In this document: piece after piece, positions 10,656 through 23,172 of the stretch | Position numbering within the stretch: the stretch's first letter is position 1 | How the letters are laid out: every line of letters begins with the position of its first letter | NCBI GenBank assembly: GCA_007844125.1 | Contig: CM017567.1 | Location: 34,916,111 to 34,980,110, forward strand | DNA: 64,000 nt | DNA from: Sinonovacula constricta | Lineage: Eukaryota > Mollusca > Bivalvia > Cardiida > Solecurtidae | Direction of reading: 5' to 3' | Made by a program: the position numbers and the translations under genes | Notes under the pieces: generated by a model | The model's database searches: none | Told to the model about the DNA's origin: nothing | What the model saw: only the letters and a program-made list of their open reading frames with translations

Positions 10656-12055
10656 GTCTGAAATCTTGAAGCTAGGAGTATTTCCAGACATTTGTCTGAA
10701 ATCTTGAACCTGGGAGTATTTCCAGACATTTGTCTGAAATCTTGAAGCTAGGAGTATTGCCAGACATTTGTCTGAAATCTTGAAGCTGGGAGTATTTCCA
10801 GACATTTGTCTGAAATCTTGAAGCTGGGAGTATTTCCAGACATTTGTCTGAAATCTTGAAGCTGGGAGTATTTCCAGACATTTGTCTGAAATCTTGAAGC
10901 TAGGAGTATTTCCAGACATTTGTCTGAAATCTTGAAGCTAGGAGTATTGCCAGACATATGTCTGAAATCTTGAAGCTGGGAGTATTGCCAGACATTTGTC
11001 TGAAATCTTGAACCTGGGAGTATTTCCAGACATTTGTCTGAAATCTTGAAGCTAGGAGTATTGCCAGACATTTGTCTGAAATCTTGAAGCTGGGAGTATT
11101 GCCAGACATTTGTCTGAAATCTTGAAGCTAGGAGTATTGCCAGACATTTGTCTGAAATCTTGAAGCTAGGAGTATTGCCAGACATTTGTCTGAAATCTTG
11201 AAGCTAGGAGTATTGCCAGACATTTAACTGAAATCTTCAATCTGGGAGTATTGCCAGACATTTGTCTGAAATCTTCAATCTGGAAGTATTGCCAGACATT
11301 TGTCTGAAATCTTCAATCTGGGAGTATTGCCAGACATTTGTCTGAAATCTTCAAATCATGGAGTATTGCCAGACATTTGTCTGAAATCTTCAATCTGGGA
11401 GTATTGCCAGACATTTGTCTGAAATCTTGAAGCTAGGAGTATTGCCAGACATTTAACTGAAATCTTCAATCTGGGAGTATTGCCAGACATTTGTCTGAAA
11501 TCTTCAATCTGGAAGTATTGCCAGACATTTGTCTGAAATCTTCAATCTGGAAGTATTGCCAGACATTTGTCTGAAATCTTCAATCTGGAAGTATTGCCAG
11601 ACATTTGTCTGAAATCTTCAATCTGGAAGTATTGCCAGACATTTGTCTGAAATCTTCAATCTGGAAGTATTGCCAGACATTTGTCTGAAATCTTCAATCT
11701 GGGAGTATTGCCAGACATTTGTCTGAAATCTTGAAGCTAGGAGTATTGCCAGACATTTGTCTGAAATCTTGAAGCTGGGAGTATTTCCAGACATTTGTCT
11801 GAAATCTTCAATCTGGGAGTATTGCCAGACATTTGTCTGAAATCTTGAAGCTGGGAGTATTTCCAGACATTCGTCAGAAATCTTCAATCTGGGAGTATTG
11901 CCAGACATTTGTCTGAAATCTTCAATCTGGGAGTATTGCCAGACATTTGCCTGAAATCTTCAATCTGGGAGTATTGCCAGACATTTGTCTGAAATCTTAC
12001 AGCTGTGAGATTTGCCAGACATTTAACTGAAATTTTCAGACATCTGTCTGAGGTC
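10656..12055 (+). repeat. 38-bp minisatellite with internal dyad
   Basis: About 36 copies of a 38-bp unit: GTCTGAAATCTTGAAGCTAG followed by GAGTATTGCCAGACATTT. Adjoining units create the perfect 14-bp dyad CAGACATTTGTCTG at every junction. Two main subtypes alternate in blocks: GAAGCTAGG/GAAGCTGGG on the left and CAATCTGGG/CAATCTGGA on the right. Minus-strand open frames here are read-through of the unit (38 residues per three units). Confidence 0.95.
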
Positions 12056-12150
12056 TTTCTGCTGTGAGTGAGGTATTCCAGATGTAAGTATTTTCAGACA
12101 TTTGTCTGGGTTCTTCCTTTATCAATAGCAGCTTGACAATGCAAACACGG
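12056..12150 (+). mobile_element. SINE-B-like 3' core at edge of 38-bp array
   Basis: CAGACATTTGTCTGGGTTCT, then TCCTTTATCAATAGCAGCTT and GACAATGC, parallels the SINE-B core (CAGACATTTGTCTAGGGTCT, then CCTCCACCA, ATAGCTGGACGT). It sits directly at the right edge of the 38-bp array and shares that array's dyad. Confidence 0.5.
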
Positions 12151-13023
12151 CTACCACTAAAAAGCAACTGCATTTTAGCCAAACTTATCATTTTAAGAAG
12201 TTCTTGTGATTTGACCAGGTGAAATTTGAAAATATACATGTAATATACTCAAATCTTTTGCAGACCACTTATATTACACTTTTATAACAGAACTTGATAT
12301 AAAATTTTCATTATTTTGCCTAAACTTATGGAATGCTCCTTAAATTGGTCTCTTTGGTCAACAGCGATTTCTCATTCTATAATCGGCCAGAGATGGTATC
12401 CACCAAGCAGAAACAGCAGGTACTGATTTGTCTGTTGATATTATTATAATTATGTTACAATCACTTATACACATCTGTGTACTGGGAAATCATAAGATAA
12501 TAATAATGCACACAACCATGTTCTGAAAAGTGACATTGTTTACCTTGCACTTAGTGACCTCAGATTACTGGCCTAAAATTAGTACATCATTCTTTTTTGA
12601 CTGATCAAGAATGGATGTTATGGGTTGGTTCAGTTGTGAACCGGTCTCTATGTTGAAATGGCCTCCGACACCTGCCCCAAATCTGTATCACTTGGTTCTG
12701 ATTGAAAGTTTTTCATATCTGACCAGTCACTTTTTTTTTAAATGTGGTAAGTATCAACCTGAATTTTAAACATTCACCATTGCTTTTTTCTGTATCTGCA
12801 CTTAATGACCCAAAGGTCAGATGGTACAGGAGGTACAATGAAGGGGTTAGTTCATGCATTAAGTGTTCATTAGATGCAGGCAGCATTTGTGGGATTAAGC
12901 AGAGTATTGATTGTTTCTCTTTAGACTAAATGTTGGTAAAGGAAGGGATCAGATTAAACATATCGAGTGGTTTTACTTTTATAACTTAATGCACCTATCA
13001 CGGCAGCACAATCGATAGAGTTA
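12151..13023. other. Unannotated DNA
   Basis: No supported gene. The 61-codon frame at 12744-12929 shows no domain. Confidence 0.4.
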
Positions 13024-13340
13024 CCAGACCTGGTAGCGCATTTGGTAGAACATTGGCTCCAGGTACGGGTGGCCCCGGGTTCGATCTTATGCTGCGACAT
13101 ATAACAAAGTTGTTAAAAATGGTAGTAGTATAGCTTCCTTGCTAATGCTCAAGCAAATATAAGGGTAGTTCCACAACTGGTTAGCCCAGTGTCAGGATAA
13201 TGTGACTGGGTGTGGTATCATGTCAGGTGTTCATGGCATACTATTCACAGTGAAGGCAGCACTTTACCTGCTTCAAGGGGACACTGTCTCCAGATAACTG
13301 AAATAATATAGGTGGGACAATAAACCCAATAAACAGTCAA
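13024..13340 (+). mobile_element. SINE family A, full copy (duplicate of 8.09 kb locus)
   Basis: Head CCTGGTAGCGCATTTGGTAG, B box GGGTTCGATC, core GTGTCAGGATAATGTGACTG and a tail near CAATAAACCCAATAAACA. The right flank to about 13487 matches the flank of the 8093 copy, so the two loci descend from one insertion copied together with its flank. Confidence 0.9.
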
Positions 13341-13530
13341 ATAATGCTAAACATAAGGCTTACAATCCTAATGCAGTAAGCACTTACTTGGCTTTAATGG
13401 TGCTAACCAAAACAGAATTTTGGAAAGTTTTATCTTGTTCTGTAGATATGCAGCAGTTTACATTAAAAGAAAAGATAAAAGCATTTCGAAACTAATATGC
13501 TGTTGGTGGGACAATAAACCCAATAAACAA

Positions 13531-13658
13531 AGAATCTGTAGAGTGTTGGCTCCAGGTATGGGAGGTCCCTGGTTCGATCCCAGGCTGTGACATACCAAAG
13601 TCTCTAAAACTGGTGGTTGTATAGCTCCCTTACTTACACTCAAGCAAATATAAGGTTA
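13531..13658 (+). mobile_element. SINE family A, 5' part of the array-bearing copy
   Basis: The head lacks the first A-box bases but keeps GTAGAGTGTTGGCTCCAGGT and the B box CTGGTTCGATCCCAGG, followed by ACATACCAAAGTC and the GCTCCCTTACTTACACTCAA segment. It runs straight into the 44-bp array. The matching 3' part of the same SINE follows the array at 22460. A stray SINE-A tail fragment lies just upstream at about 13497-13530. Confidence 0.85.
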
Positions 13659-16600
13659 GTTTCACAACTTGTCCGACTTGTATCATGAGTGACTGGGTAT
13701 GGGTTTCACAACTTGTCAGACTGGTGTCAGGAGTGACTGGGTATGGGTTTCACAACTTGTCAGACTTGTGTCAGGAGTGACTGGGTATGGGTTTCACAAC
13801 TTGTCAGACTGGTGTCAGGAGTGACTGGGTATGGGTTTCACAACTTGTCCGACTGGTGTCAGGAGTGACTGGGTATGGGTTTCACAACTTGTCAGACTGG
13901 TGTCAGGAGTGACTGGGTATGGGTTTCACAACTTGTCAGACTGGTGTCAGGAGTGACTGGGTATGGGTTTCACAACTTGTCAGACTGGTGTCAGGAGTGA
14001 CTGGGTATGGGTTTCACAACTTGTCAGACTTGTGTCAGGAGTGACTGGGTATGGGTTTCACAACTTGTCAGACTGGTGTCAGGAGTGACTGGGTATGGGT
14101 TTCACAACTTGTCAGACTGGTGTCAGGAGTGACTGGGTATGGGTTTCACAACTTGTCAGACTGGTGTCAGGAGTGACTGGGTATGGGTTTCACAACTTGT
14201 CCGACTTGTATCAGGAGTGACTGGGTATGGGTTTCACAACTTGTCAGACTTGTGTCAGGAGTGACTGGGTATGGGTTTCACAACTTGTCCGACTGGTGTC
14301 AGGAGTGACTGGGTATGGGTTTCACAACTTGTCAGACTGGTATCAGGAGTGACTGGGTATGGGTTTCACAACTTGTCCGACTGGTGTCAGGAGTGACTGG
14401 GTATGGGTTTCACAACTTGTCAGACTTGTGTCAGGAGTGACTGGGTATGGGTTTCACAACTTGTCCGACTGGTGTCAGGAGTGACTGGGTATGGGTTTCA
14501 CAACTTGTCCGACTGGTGTCAGGAGTGACTGGGTATGGGTTTCACAACTTGTCAGACTTGTGTCAGGAGTGACTGGGTATGGGTTTCACAACTTGTCAGA
14601 CTGGTGTCAGGAGTGACTGGGTATGGGTTTCACAACTTGTCAGACTTGTGTCAGGAGTGACTGGGTATGGGTTTCACAACTTGTCCGACTTGTGTCAGGA
14701 GTGACTGGGTATGGGTTTCACAACTTGTCAGACTGGTGTCAGGAGTGACTGGGTATGGGTTTCACAACTTGTCAGACTTGTGTCAGGAGTGACTGGGTAT
14801 GGGTTTCACAACTTGTCCGACTGGTGTCAGGAGTGACTGGGTATGGGTTTCACAACTTGTCAGACTGGTGTCAGGAGTGACTGGGTATGGGTTTCACAAC
14901 TTGTCAGACTGGTGTCAGGAGTGACTGGGTATGGGTTTCACAACTTGTCAGACTGGTGTCAGGAGTGACTGGGTATGGGTTTCACAACTTGTCAGACTGG
15001 TGTCAGGAGTGACTGGGTATGGGTTTCACAACTTGTCAGACTTGTGTCAGGAGTGACTGGGTATGGGTTTCACAACTTGTCAGACTGGTGTCAGGTGTGA
15101 CTGGGTATGGGTTTCACAACTTGTCAGACTGGTGTCAGGAGTGACTGGGTATGGGTTTCACAACTTGTCAGACTGGTGTCAGGAGTGACTGGGTATGGGT
15201 TTCACAACTTGTCAGACTGGTGTCAGGAGTGACTGGGTATGGGTTTCACAACTTGTCAGACTGGTGTCAGGAGTGACTGGGTATGGGTTTCACAACTTGT
15301 CAGACTGGTGTCAGGTGTGACTGGGTATGGGTTTCACAACTTGTCAGACTGGTGTCAGGAGTGACTGGGTATGGGTTTCACAACTTGTCAGACTGGTGTC
15401 AGGTGTGACTGGGTATGGGTTTCACAACTTGTCAGACTGGTGTCAGGTGTGACTGGGTATGGGTTTCACAACTTGTCAGACTGGTGTCAGGTGTGACTGG
15501 GTATGGGTTTCACAACTTGTCAGACTGGTGTCAGGAGTGACTGGGTATGGGTTTCACAACTTGTCAGACTGGTGTCAGGTGTGACTGGGTATGGGTTTCA
15601 CAACTTGTCAGACTGGTGTCAGGAGTGACTGGGTATGGGTTTCACAACTTGTCAGACTGGTGTCAGGTGTGACTGGGTATGGGTTTCACAACTTGTCAGA
15701 CTGGTGTCAGGAGTGACTGGGTATGGGTTTCACAACTTGTCAGACTGGTGTCAGGTGTGACTGGGTATGGGTTTCACAACTTGTCAGACTGGTGTCAGGT
15801 GTGACTGGGTATGGGTTTCACAACTTGTCAGACTGGTGTCAGGAGTGACTGGGTATGGGTTTCACAACTTGTCAGACTGGTGTCAGGAGTGACTGGGTAT
15901 GGGTTTCACAACTTGTCAGACTGGTGTCAGGAGTGACTGGGTATGGGTTTCACAACTTGTCAGACTTGTGTCAGGAGTGACTGGGTATGGGTTTCACAAC
16001 TTGTCAGACTGGTGTCAGGAGTGACTGGGTATGGGTTTCACAACTTGTCAGACTGGTGTCAGGAGTGACTGGGTATGGGTTTCACAACTTGTCAGACTGG
16101 TGTCAGGAGTGACTGGGTATGGGTTTCACAACTTGTCAGACTGGTGTCAGGTGTGACTGGGTATGGGTTTCACAACTTGTCAGACTTGTGTCAGGAGTGA
16201 CTGGGTATGGGTTTCACAACTTGTCAGACTGGTGTCAGGAGTGACTGGGTATGGGTTTCACAACTTGTCAGACTGGTGTCAGGAGTGACTGGGTATGGGT
16301 TTCACAACTTGTCAGACTTGTGTCAGGAGTGACTGGGTATGGGTTTCACAACTTGTCCGACTTGTATCAGGAGTGACTGGGTATGGGTTTCACAACTTGT
16401 CCAATTTGTGTCAGGAGTGACTGGGTATGGGTTTCACAACTTGTCAGACTGGTGTCAGGAGTGACTGGGTATGGGTTTCACAACTTGTCAGACTTGTGTC
16501 AGGTGTGACTGGGTATGGGTTTCACAACTTGTCAGACTTGTGTCAGGAGAGACTGGGTATGGGTTTCACAACTTGTCAGACTGGTGTCAGGTGTGACTGG

Positions 16601-19600
16601 GTATGGGTTTCACAACTTGTCCGACTTGTGTCAGGAGTGACTGGGTATGGGTTTCACAACTTGTCAGACTTGTGTCAGGTGTGACTGGGTATGGGTTTCA
16701 CAACTTGTCAGACTTGTGTCAGGAGAGACTGGGTATGGGTTTCACAACTTGTCAGACTGGTGTCAGGTGTGACTGGGTATGGGTTTCACAACTTGTCCGA
16801 CTTGTGTCAGGAGTGACTGGGTATGGGTTTCACAACTTGTCAGACTGGTGTCAGGAGTGACTGGGTATGGGTTTCACAACTTGTCCGACTTGTGTCAGGA
16901 GTGACTGGGTATGGGTTTCACAACTTGTCAGACTGGTGTCAGGTGTGACTGGGTATGGGTTTCACAACTTGTCCGACTTGTGTCAGGAGTGACTAGGTAT
17001 GGGTTTCACAACTTGTCAAGACTTGTATCAGGAGTGACTGGGTATGGGTTTCACAACTTGTCAGACTGGTGTCAGGAGTGACTGGGTATGGGTTTCACAA
17101 CTTGTCAGACTGGTGTCAGGAGTGACTGGGTATGGGTTTCACAACTTGTCAGACTGGTGTCAGGAGTGACTGGGTATGGGTTTCACAACTTGTCAGACTG
17201 GTGTCAGGAGTGACTGGGTATGGGTTTCACAACTTTTCAGACTGGTGTTAGGAGTGACTGGGTATGGGTTTCACAACTTGTCAGACTGGTGTCAGGAGTG
17301 ACTGGGTATGGGTTTCACAACTTGTCCGACTTGTGTCAGGAGTGACTGGGTATGGGTTTCACAACTTGTCAGACTGGTGTCAGGAGTGACTGGGTATGGG
17401 CTTCACAACTTGTCAGACTGGTGTCAGGAGTGACTGGGTATGGGTTTCACAACTTGTCCGACTGGTGTCAGGAGTGACTGGGTATGGGTTTCACAACTTG
17501 TCAGACTTGTATCAGGAGTGACTGGGTATGGGTTTCACAACTTGTCCGACTTGTATCAGGAGTGACTGGGTATGGGTTTCACAACTTGTCCGACTGGTAT
17601 CAGGAGTGACTGGGTATGGGTTTCACAACTTGTCCGACTGGTGTCAGGAGTGACTGGGTATGGGTTTCACAACTTGTCAGACTGGTGTCAGGTGTGACTG
17701 GGTATGGGTTTTACAACTTGTCAGACTGGTGTCAGGAGTGACTGGGTATGGGTTTCACAACTTGTCCGACTGGTGTCAGGAGTGACTGGGTATGGGTTTC
17801 ACAACTTGTCCGACTGGTGTCAGGAGTGACTGGGTATGGGTTTCACAACTTGTCAGACTGGTGTCAGGTGTGACTGGGTATGGGTTTCACAACTTGTCCG
17901 ACTGGTGTCAGGATTGACTGGGTATGGGTTTCACAACTTGTCAGACTGGTGTCAGGTGTGACTGGGTATGGGTTTCACAACTTGTCAGACTGGTGTCAGG
18001 AGTGACTGGGTATGGGTTTCACAACTTGTCAGACTGGTGTCAGGAGTGACTGGGTATGGGTTTCACAACTTGTCAGACTGGTGTCAGGAGTGACTGGGTA
18101 TGGGTTTCACAACTTGTCAGACTGGTGTCAGGAGTGACTGGGTATGGGTTTCACAACTTTTCAGACTGGTGTTAGGAGTGACTGGGTATGGGTTTCACAA
18201 CTTGTCAGACTGGTGTCAGGAGTGACTGGGTATGGGTTTCACAACTTGTCCGACTTGTGTCAGGAGTGACTGGGTATGGGTTTCACAACTTGTCAGACTG
18301 GTGTCAGGAGTGACTGGGTATGGGCTTCACAACTTGTCAGACTGGTGTCAGGAGTGACTGGGTATGGGTTTCACAACTTGTCCGACTGGTGTCAGGAGTG
18401 ACTGGGTATGGGTTTCACAACTTGTCAGACTTGTATCAGGAGTGACTGGGTATGGGTTTCACAACTTGTCCGACTTGTATCAGGAGTGACTGGGTATGGG
18501 TTTCACAACTTGTCCGACTGGTATCAGGAGTGACTGGGTATGGGTTTCACAACTTGTCCGACTGGTGTCAGGAGTGACTGGGTATGGGTTTCACAACTTG
18601 TCAGACTGGTGTCAGGTGTGACTGGGTATGGGTTTTACAACTTGTCAGACTGGTGTCAGGAGTGACTGGGTATGGGTTTCACAACTTGTCCGACTGGTGT
18701 CAGGAGTGACTGGGTATGGGTTTCACAACTTGTCCGACTGGTGTCAGGAGTGACTGGGTATGGGTTTCACAACTTGTCAGACTGGTGTCAGGTGTGACTG
18801 GGTATGGGTTTCACAACTTGTCCGACTGGTGTCAGGATTGACTGGGTATGGGTTTCACAACTTGTCAGACTGGTGTCAGGTGTGACTGGGTATGGGTTTC
18901 ACAACTTGTCAGACTGGTGTCAGGAGTGACTGGGTATGGGTTTCACAACTTGTCAGACTGGTGTCAGGAGTGACTGGGTATGGATTTCACAACTTGTCAG
19001 ACTGGTGTCAGGTGTGACTGGGTATGGGTTTCACAACTTGTCAGACTGGTGTCAGGAGTGACTGGGTATGGGTTTCACAACTTGTCCGACTGGTGTCAGG
19101 AGTGACTGGGTATGGGTTTCACAACTTGTCCGACTGGTGTCAGGAGTGACTGGGTATGGGTTTCACAACTTGTCAGACTGGTGTCAGGTGTGACTGGGTA
19201 TGGGTTTCACAACTTGTCCGACTGGTGTCAGGAGTGACTGGGTATGGGTTTCACAACTTGTCAGACTGGTGTCAGGAGTGACTGGGTATGGGTTTCACAA
19301 CTTGTCAGACTTGTGTCAGGAGTGACTGGGTATGGGCTTCACAACTTGTCAGACTGGTGTCAGGAGTGACTGGGTATGGGTTTCACAACTTGTCAGACTG
19401 GTGTCAGGAGTGACTGGGTATGGGTTTCACAACTTGTCCGACTGGTGTCAGGAGTGACTGGGTATGGGTTTCACAACTTGTCCGACTGGTGTCAGGAGTG
19501 ACTGGGTATGGGTTTCACAACTTGTCCGACTGGTGTCAGGAGTGACTGGGTATGGGTTTCACAACTTGTCAGACTGGTGTCAGGAGTGACTGGGTATGGG

Positions 19601-22459
19601 CTTCACAACTTGTCAGACTTGTTTCAGGATTGACTGGGTATGGGTTTTACAACTTGTCAGACTGGTGTCAGGAGTGACTGGGTATGGGTTTCACAACTTG
19701 TCAGACTGGTGTCAGGTGTGACTGGGTATGGGTTTTACAACTTGTCAGACTGGTGTCAGGAGTGACTGGGTATGGGTTTCACAACTTGTCCGACTGGTGT
19801 CAGGAGTGACTGGGTATGGGTTTCACAACTTGTCCGACTGGTGTCAGGAGTGACTGGGTATGGGTTTCACAACTTGTCAGACTGGTGTCAGGTGTGACTG
19901 GGTATGGGTTTCACAACTTGTCCGACTGGTGTCAGGATTGACTGGGTATGGGTTTCACAACTTGTCAGACTGGTGTCAGGTGTGACTGGGTATGGGTTTC
20001 ACAACTTGTCAGACTGGTGTCAGGAGTGACTGGGTATGGGTTTCACAACTTGTCAGACTGGTGTCAGGAGTGACTGGGTATGGGTTTCACAACTTGTCAG
20101 ACTGGTGTCAGGAGTGACTGGGTATGGGTTTCACAACTTGTCAGACTGGTGTCAGGAGTGACTGGGTATGGGTTTCACAACTTTTCAGACTGGTGTTAGG
20201 AGTGACTGGGTATGGGTTTCACAACTTGTCAGACTGGTGTCAGGAGTGACTGGGTATGGGTTTCACAACTTGTCCGACTTGTGTCAGGAGTGACTGGGTA
20301 TGGGTTTCACAACTTGTCAGACTGGTGTCAGGAGTGACTGGGTATGGGCTTCACAACTTGTCAGACTGGTGTCAGGAGTGACTGGGTATGGGTTTCACAA
20401 CTTGTCCGACTGGTGTCAGGAGTGACTGGGTATGGGTTTCACAACTTGTCAGACTTGTATCAGGAGTGACTGGGTATGGGTTTCACAACTTGTCCGACTT
20501 GTATCAGGAGTGACTGGGTATGGGTTTCACAACTTGTCCGACTGGTATCAGGAGTGACTGGGTATGGGTTTCACAACTTGTCCGACTGGTGTCAGGAGTG
20601 ACTGGGTATGGGTTTCACAACTTGTCAGACTGGTGTCAGGTGTGACTGGGTATGGGTTTTACAACTTGTCAGACTGGTGTCAGGAGTGACTGGGTATGGG
20701 TTTCACAACTTGTCCGACTGGTGTCAGGAGTGACTGGGTATGGGTTTCACAACTTGTCCGACTGGTGTCAGGAGTGACTGGGTATGGGTTTCACAACTTG
20801 TCAGACTGGTGTCAGGTGTGACTGGGTATGGGTTTCACAACTTGTCCGACTGGTGTCAGGATTGACTGGGTATGGGTTTCACAACTTGTCAGACTGGTGT
20901 CAGGTGTGACTGGGTATGGGTTTCACAACTTGTCAGACTGGTGTCAGGAGTGACTGGGTATGGGTTTCACAACTTGTCAGACTGGTGTCAGGAGTGACTG
21001 GGTATGGATTTCACAACTTGTCAGACTGGTGTCAGGTGTGACTGGGTATGGGTTTCACAACTTGTCAGACTGGTGTCAGGAGTGACTGGGTATGGGTTTC
21101 ACAACTTGTCCGACTGGTGTCAGGAGTGACTGGGTATGGGTTTCACAACTTGTCCGACTGGTGTCAGGAGTGACTGGGTATGGGTTTCACAACTTGTCAG
21201 ACTGGTGTCAGGTGTGACTGGGTATGGGTTTCACAACTTGTCCGACTGGTGTCAGGAGTGACTGGGTATGGGTTTCACAACTTGTCAGACTGGTGTCAGG
21301 AGTGACTGGGTATGGGTTTCACAACTTGTCAGACTTGTGTCAGGAGTGACTGGGTATGGGCTTCACAACTTGTCAGACTGGTGTCAGGAGTGACTGGGTA
21401 TGGGTTTCACAACTTGTCAGACTGGTGTCAGGAGTGACTGGGTATGGGTTTCACAACTTGTCCGACTGGTGTCAGGAGTGACTGGGTATGGGTTTCACAA
21501 CTTGTCCGACTGGTGTCAGGAGTGACTGGGTATGGGTTTCACAACTTGTCCGACTGGTGTCAGGAGTGACTGGGTATGGGTTTCACAACTTGTCAGACTG
21601 GTGTCAGGAGTGACTGGGTATGGGCTTCACAACTTGTCAGACTTGTTTCAGGATTGACTGGGTATGGGTTTTACAACTTGTCAGACTGGTGTCAGGAGTG
21701 ACTGGGTATGGGCTTCACAACTTGTCAGACTGGTGTCAGGAGTGACTGGGTATGGGTTTCACAACTTGTCAGACTGGTGTCAGGAGTGACTGGGTATGGG
21801 TTTCACAACTTGTCAGACTGGTGTCAGGAGTGACTGGGTATGGGTTTCACAACTTGTCAGACTGGTGTCAGGAGTGACTGGGTATGGGTTTTACAACTTG
21901 TCAGACTGGTGTCAGGAGTGACTGGGTATGGGTTTTACAACTTGTCCGACTGGTGTCAGGAGTGACTGGGTATGGGTTTCACAACTTGTCCGACTGGTGT
22001 CAGGAGTGACTGGGTATGGGTTTCACAACTTGTCAGACTGGTGTCAGGTGTGACTGGGTATGGGCTTCACAACTTGTCAGACTGGTGTCAGGAGTGACTG
22101 GGTATGGGTTTCACAACTTGTCAGACTGGTGTCAGGAGTGACTGGGTATGGGCTTCACAACTTGTCAGACTGGTGTCAGGAGTGACTGGGTATGGGTTTC
22201 ACAACTTGTCAGACTGGTGTCAGGAGTGACTGGGTATGGGTTTCACAACTTGTCAGACAGGTGTCAGGAGTGACTGGGTATGGGTTTCACAACTTGTCAG
22301 ACAGGTGTCAGGAGTAACTGGGTATGGGTTTCACAACTTGTCAGACTGGTGTCAGGAGTGACTGGGTATGGGTTTCACAACTTGTCAGACTGGTGTCATG
22401 AGTGACTTGGTATGGGCTTCACAACTTGTCCGACTGGTGTCATGAGTGACTGGGTATGG
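13659..22459 (+). repeat. 44-bp satellite, about 200 units, embedded in a SINE
   Basis: The unit is GTTTCACAACTTGTCAGACT, GGTGTCAGGAGTGACTGGGT, ATGG (44 bp). The array is 8801 bp; sampled start positions stay in phase along it apart from one extra base near 17018, which fits 200 units plus 1. The main variants are TCAGAC/TCCGAC, GGTGTC/TGTGTC/TGTATC and GGAGTG/GGTGTG. Rare variants (AACTTTTCAG with GTTAGG, GGATTG, GGTTTTACA, GGCTTCAC) recur at fixed offsets of 924, 1100 and 2024 bp, showing higher-order duplication. The unit aligns to the SINE-A core with gaps totalling 7 bases. It is non-coding; 85-residue frames at 16427 and 16603 are read-through. Confidence 0.97.
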
Positions 22460-22546
22460 TGAAGGCAGCATTATATCTGCTCAAATGGACACTGTCCCTG
22501 GATAACTGAAAATCTGTTGGTAGGAGATAAACCCTACAGACAAAAC
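22460..22546 (+). mobile_element. SINE family A, 3' part after the 44-bp array
   Basis: TGAAGGCAGCATTATATCTG, then GGACACTGTCCCTGGATAAC, TGTTGGTAGGAGATAAACCC, in the same order as the 3' half of intact SINE-A copies. About 35 bases normally found between the core and this segment (the CATGCCAGGTGTTCATGGCA region) are missing. Confidence 0.85.
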
Positions 22547-23047
22547 TAACCTTTTGCAGCAGGTTTTAATGTCCAATTTTGTTTGCTCTTCAAATAATGG
22601 GCAGTTATTATTTACTGAGTTGCAGCCTAGTATCAGATCTGTTGTTCCTGTGTAAGCTCTAAGACATGATTGTGTCTGCTTCCCCAGAAGTCTGCTCTCC
22701 TCAGGTTTATGAACCCTCTATCTCTGTATCTTCATTGGTTAATGAGAAGACAGTACATCTGAAGATTATAGCTGTCCGAGAACTAGCAAAACAAGGTTCC
22801 GATAACAAGCATCAGACAGGCCAGTGAATCAGTCAGGGGCGTGCTAAAGGTACTGCACATTGTTATCAGTTTTTTTTTAAAAACATCACAACAACACTGT
22901 TAAGTAAAGGTATGATCCCAGGATCAATGATGGTTTGATTCTAGACCCAGCCAATCAAGGTTAAATTAGACACTGATGCCAGAAATGATCAATGTTTAGT
23001 AACAGTCACTTATCCTATAATTAATTTATAATATAGAAATAGAGAAC
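22547..23047. other. Unannotated DNA
   Basis: No supported feature. Confidence 0.4.
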
Positions 23048-23172
23048 GGACCTGGTAGCGTAATCAGTAGAGCGTTGGCTCCAAGTACGGGAGGCTAGGG
23101 TTTGATCCAGGGCCACCATACTAGAGTCGTTAAAAATGGTAGTGGTATAGCTCCATTCCTAATGTTTAAGAT
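23048..23172 (+). mobile_element. SINE family A, 3'-truncated copy
   Basis: Head CCTGGTAGCGTAATCAGTAG with GAGCGTTGGCTCCAAGTACG, a worn B box, and AAAAATGGTAGTGGTATAGC. It stops shortly after the GCTCC segment. Confidence 0.8.

Noticed and set aside
10626..11908. Repeat-protein frames (MSGNTPSFKISDKC...)
   Set aside because: Read-through of the 38-bp array on the minus strand; several frames equally open.
13659..22459. CRISPR-like repeat array
   Set aside because: Units are contiguous without unique spacers, in a eukaryotic context and derived from a SINE core; it is a satellite.
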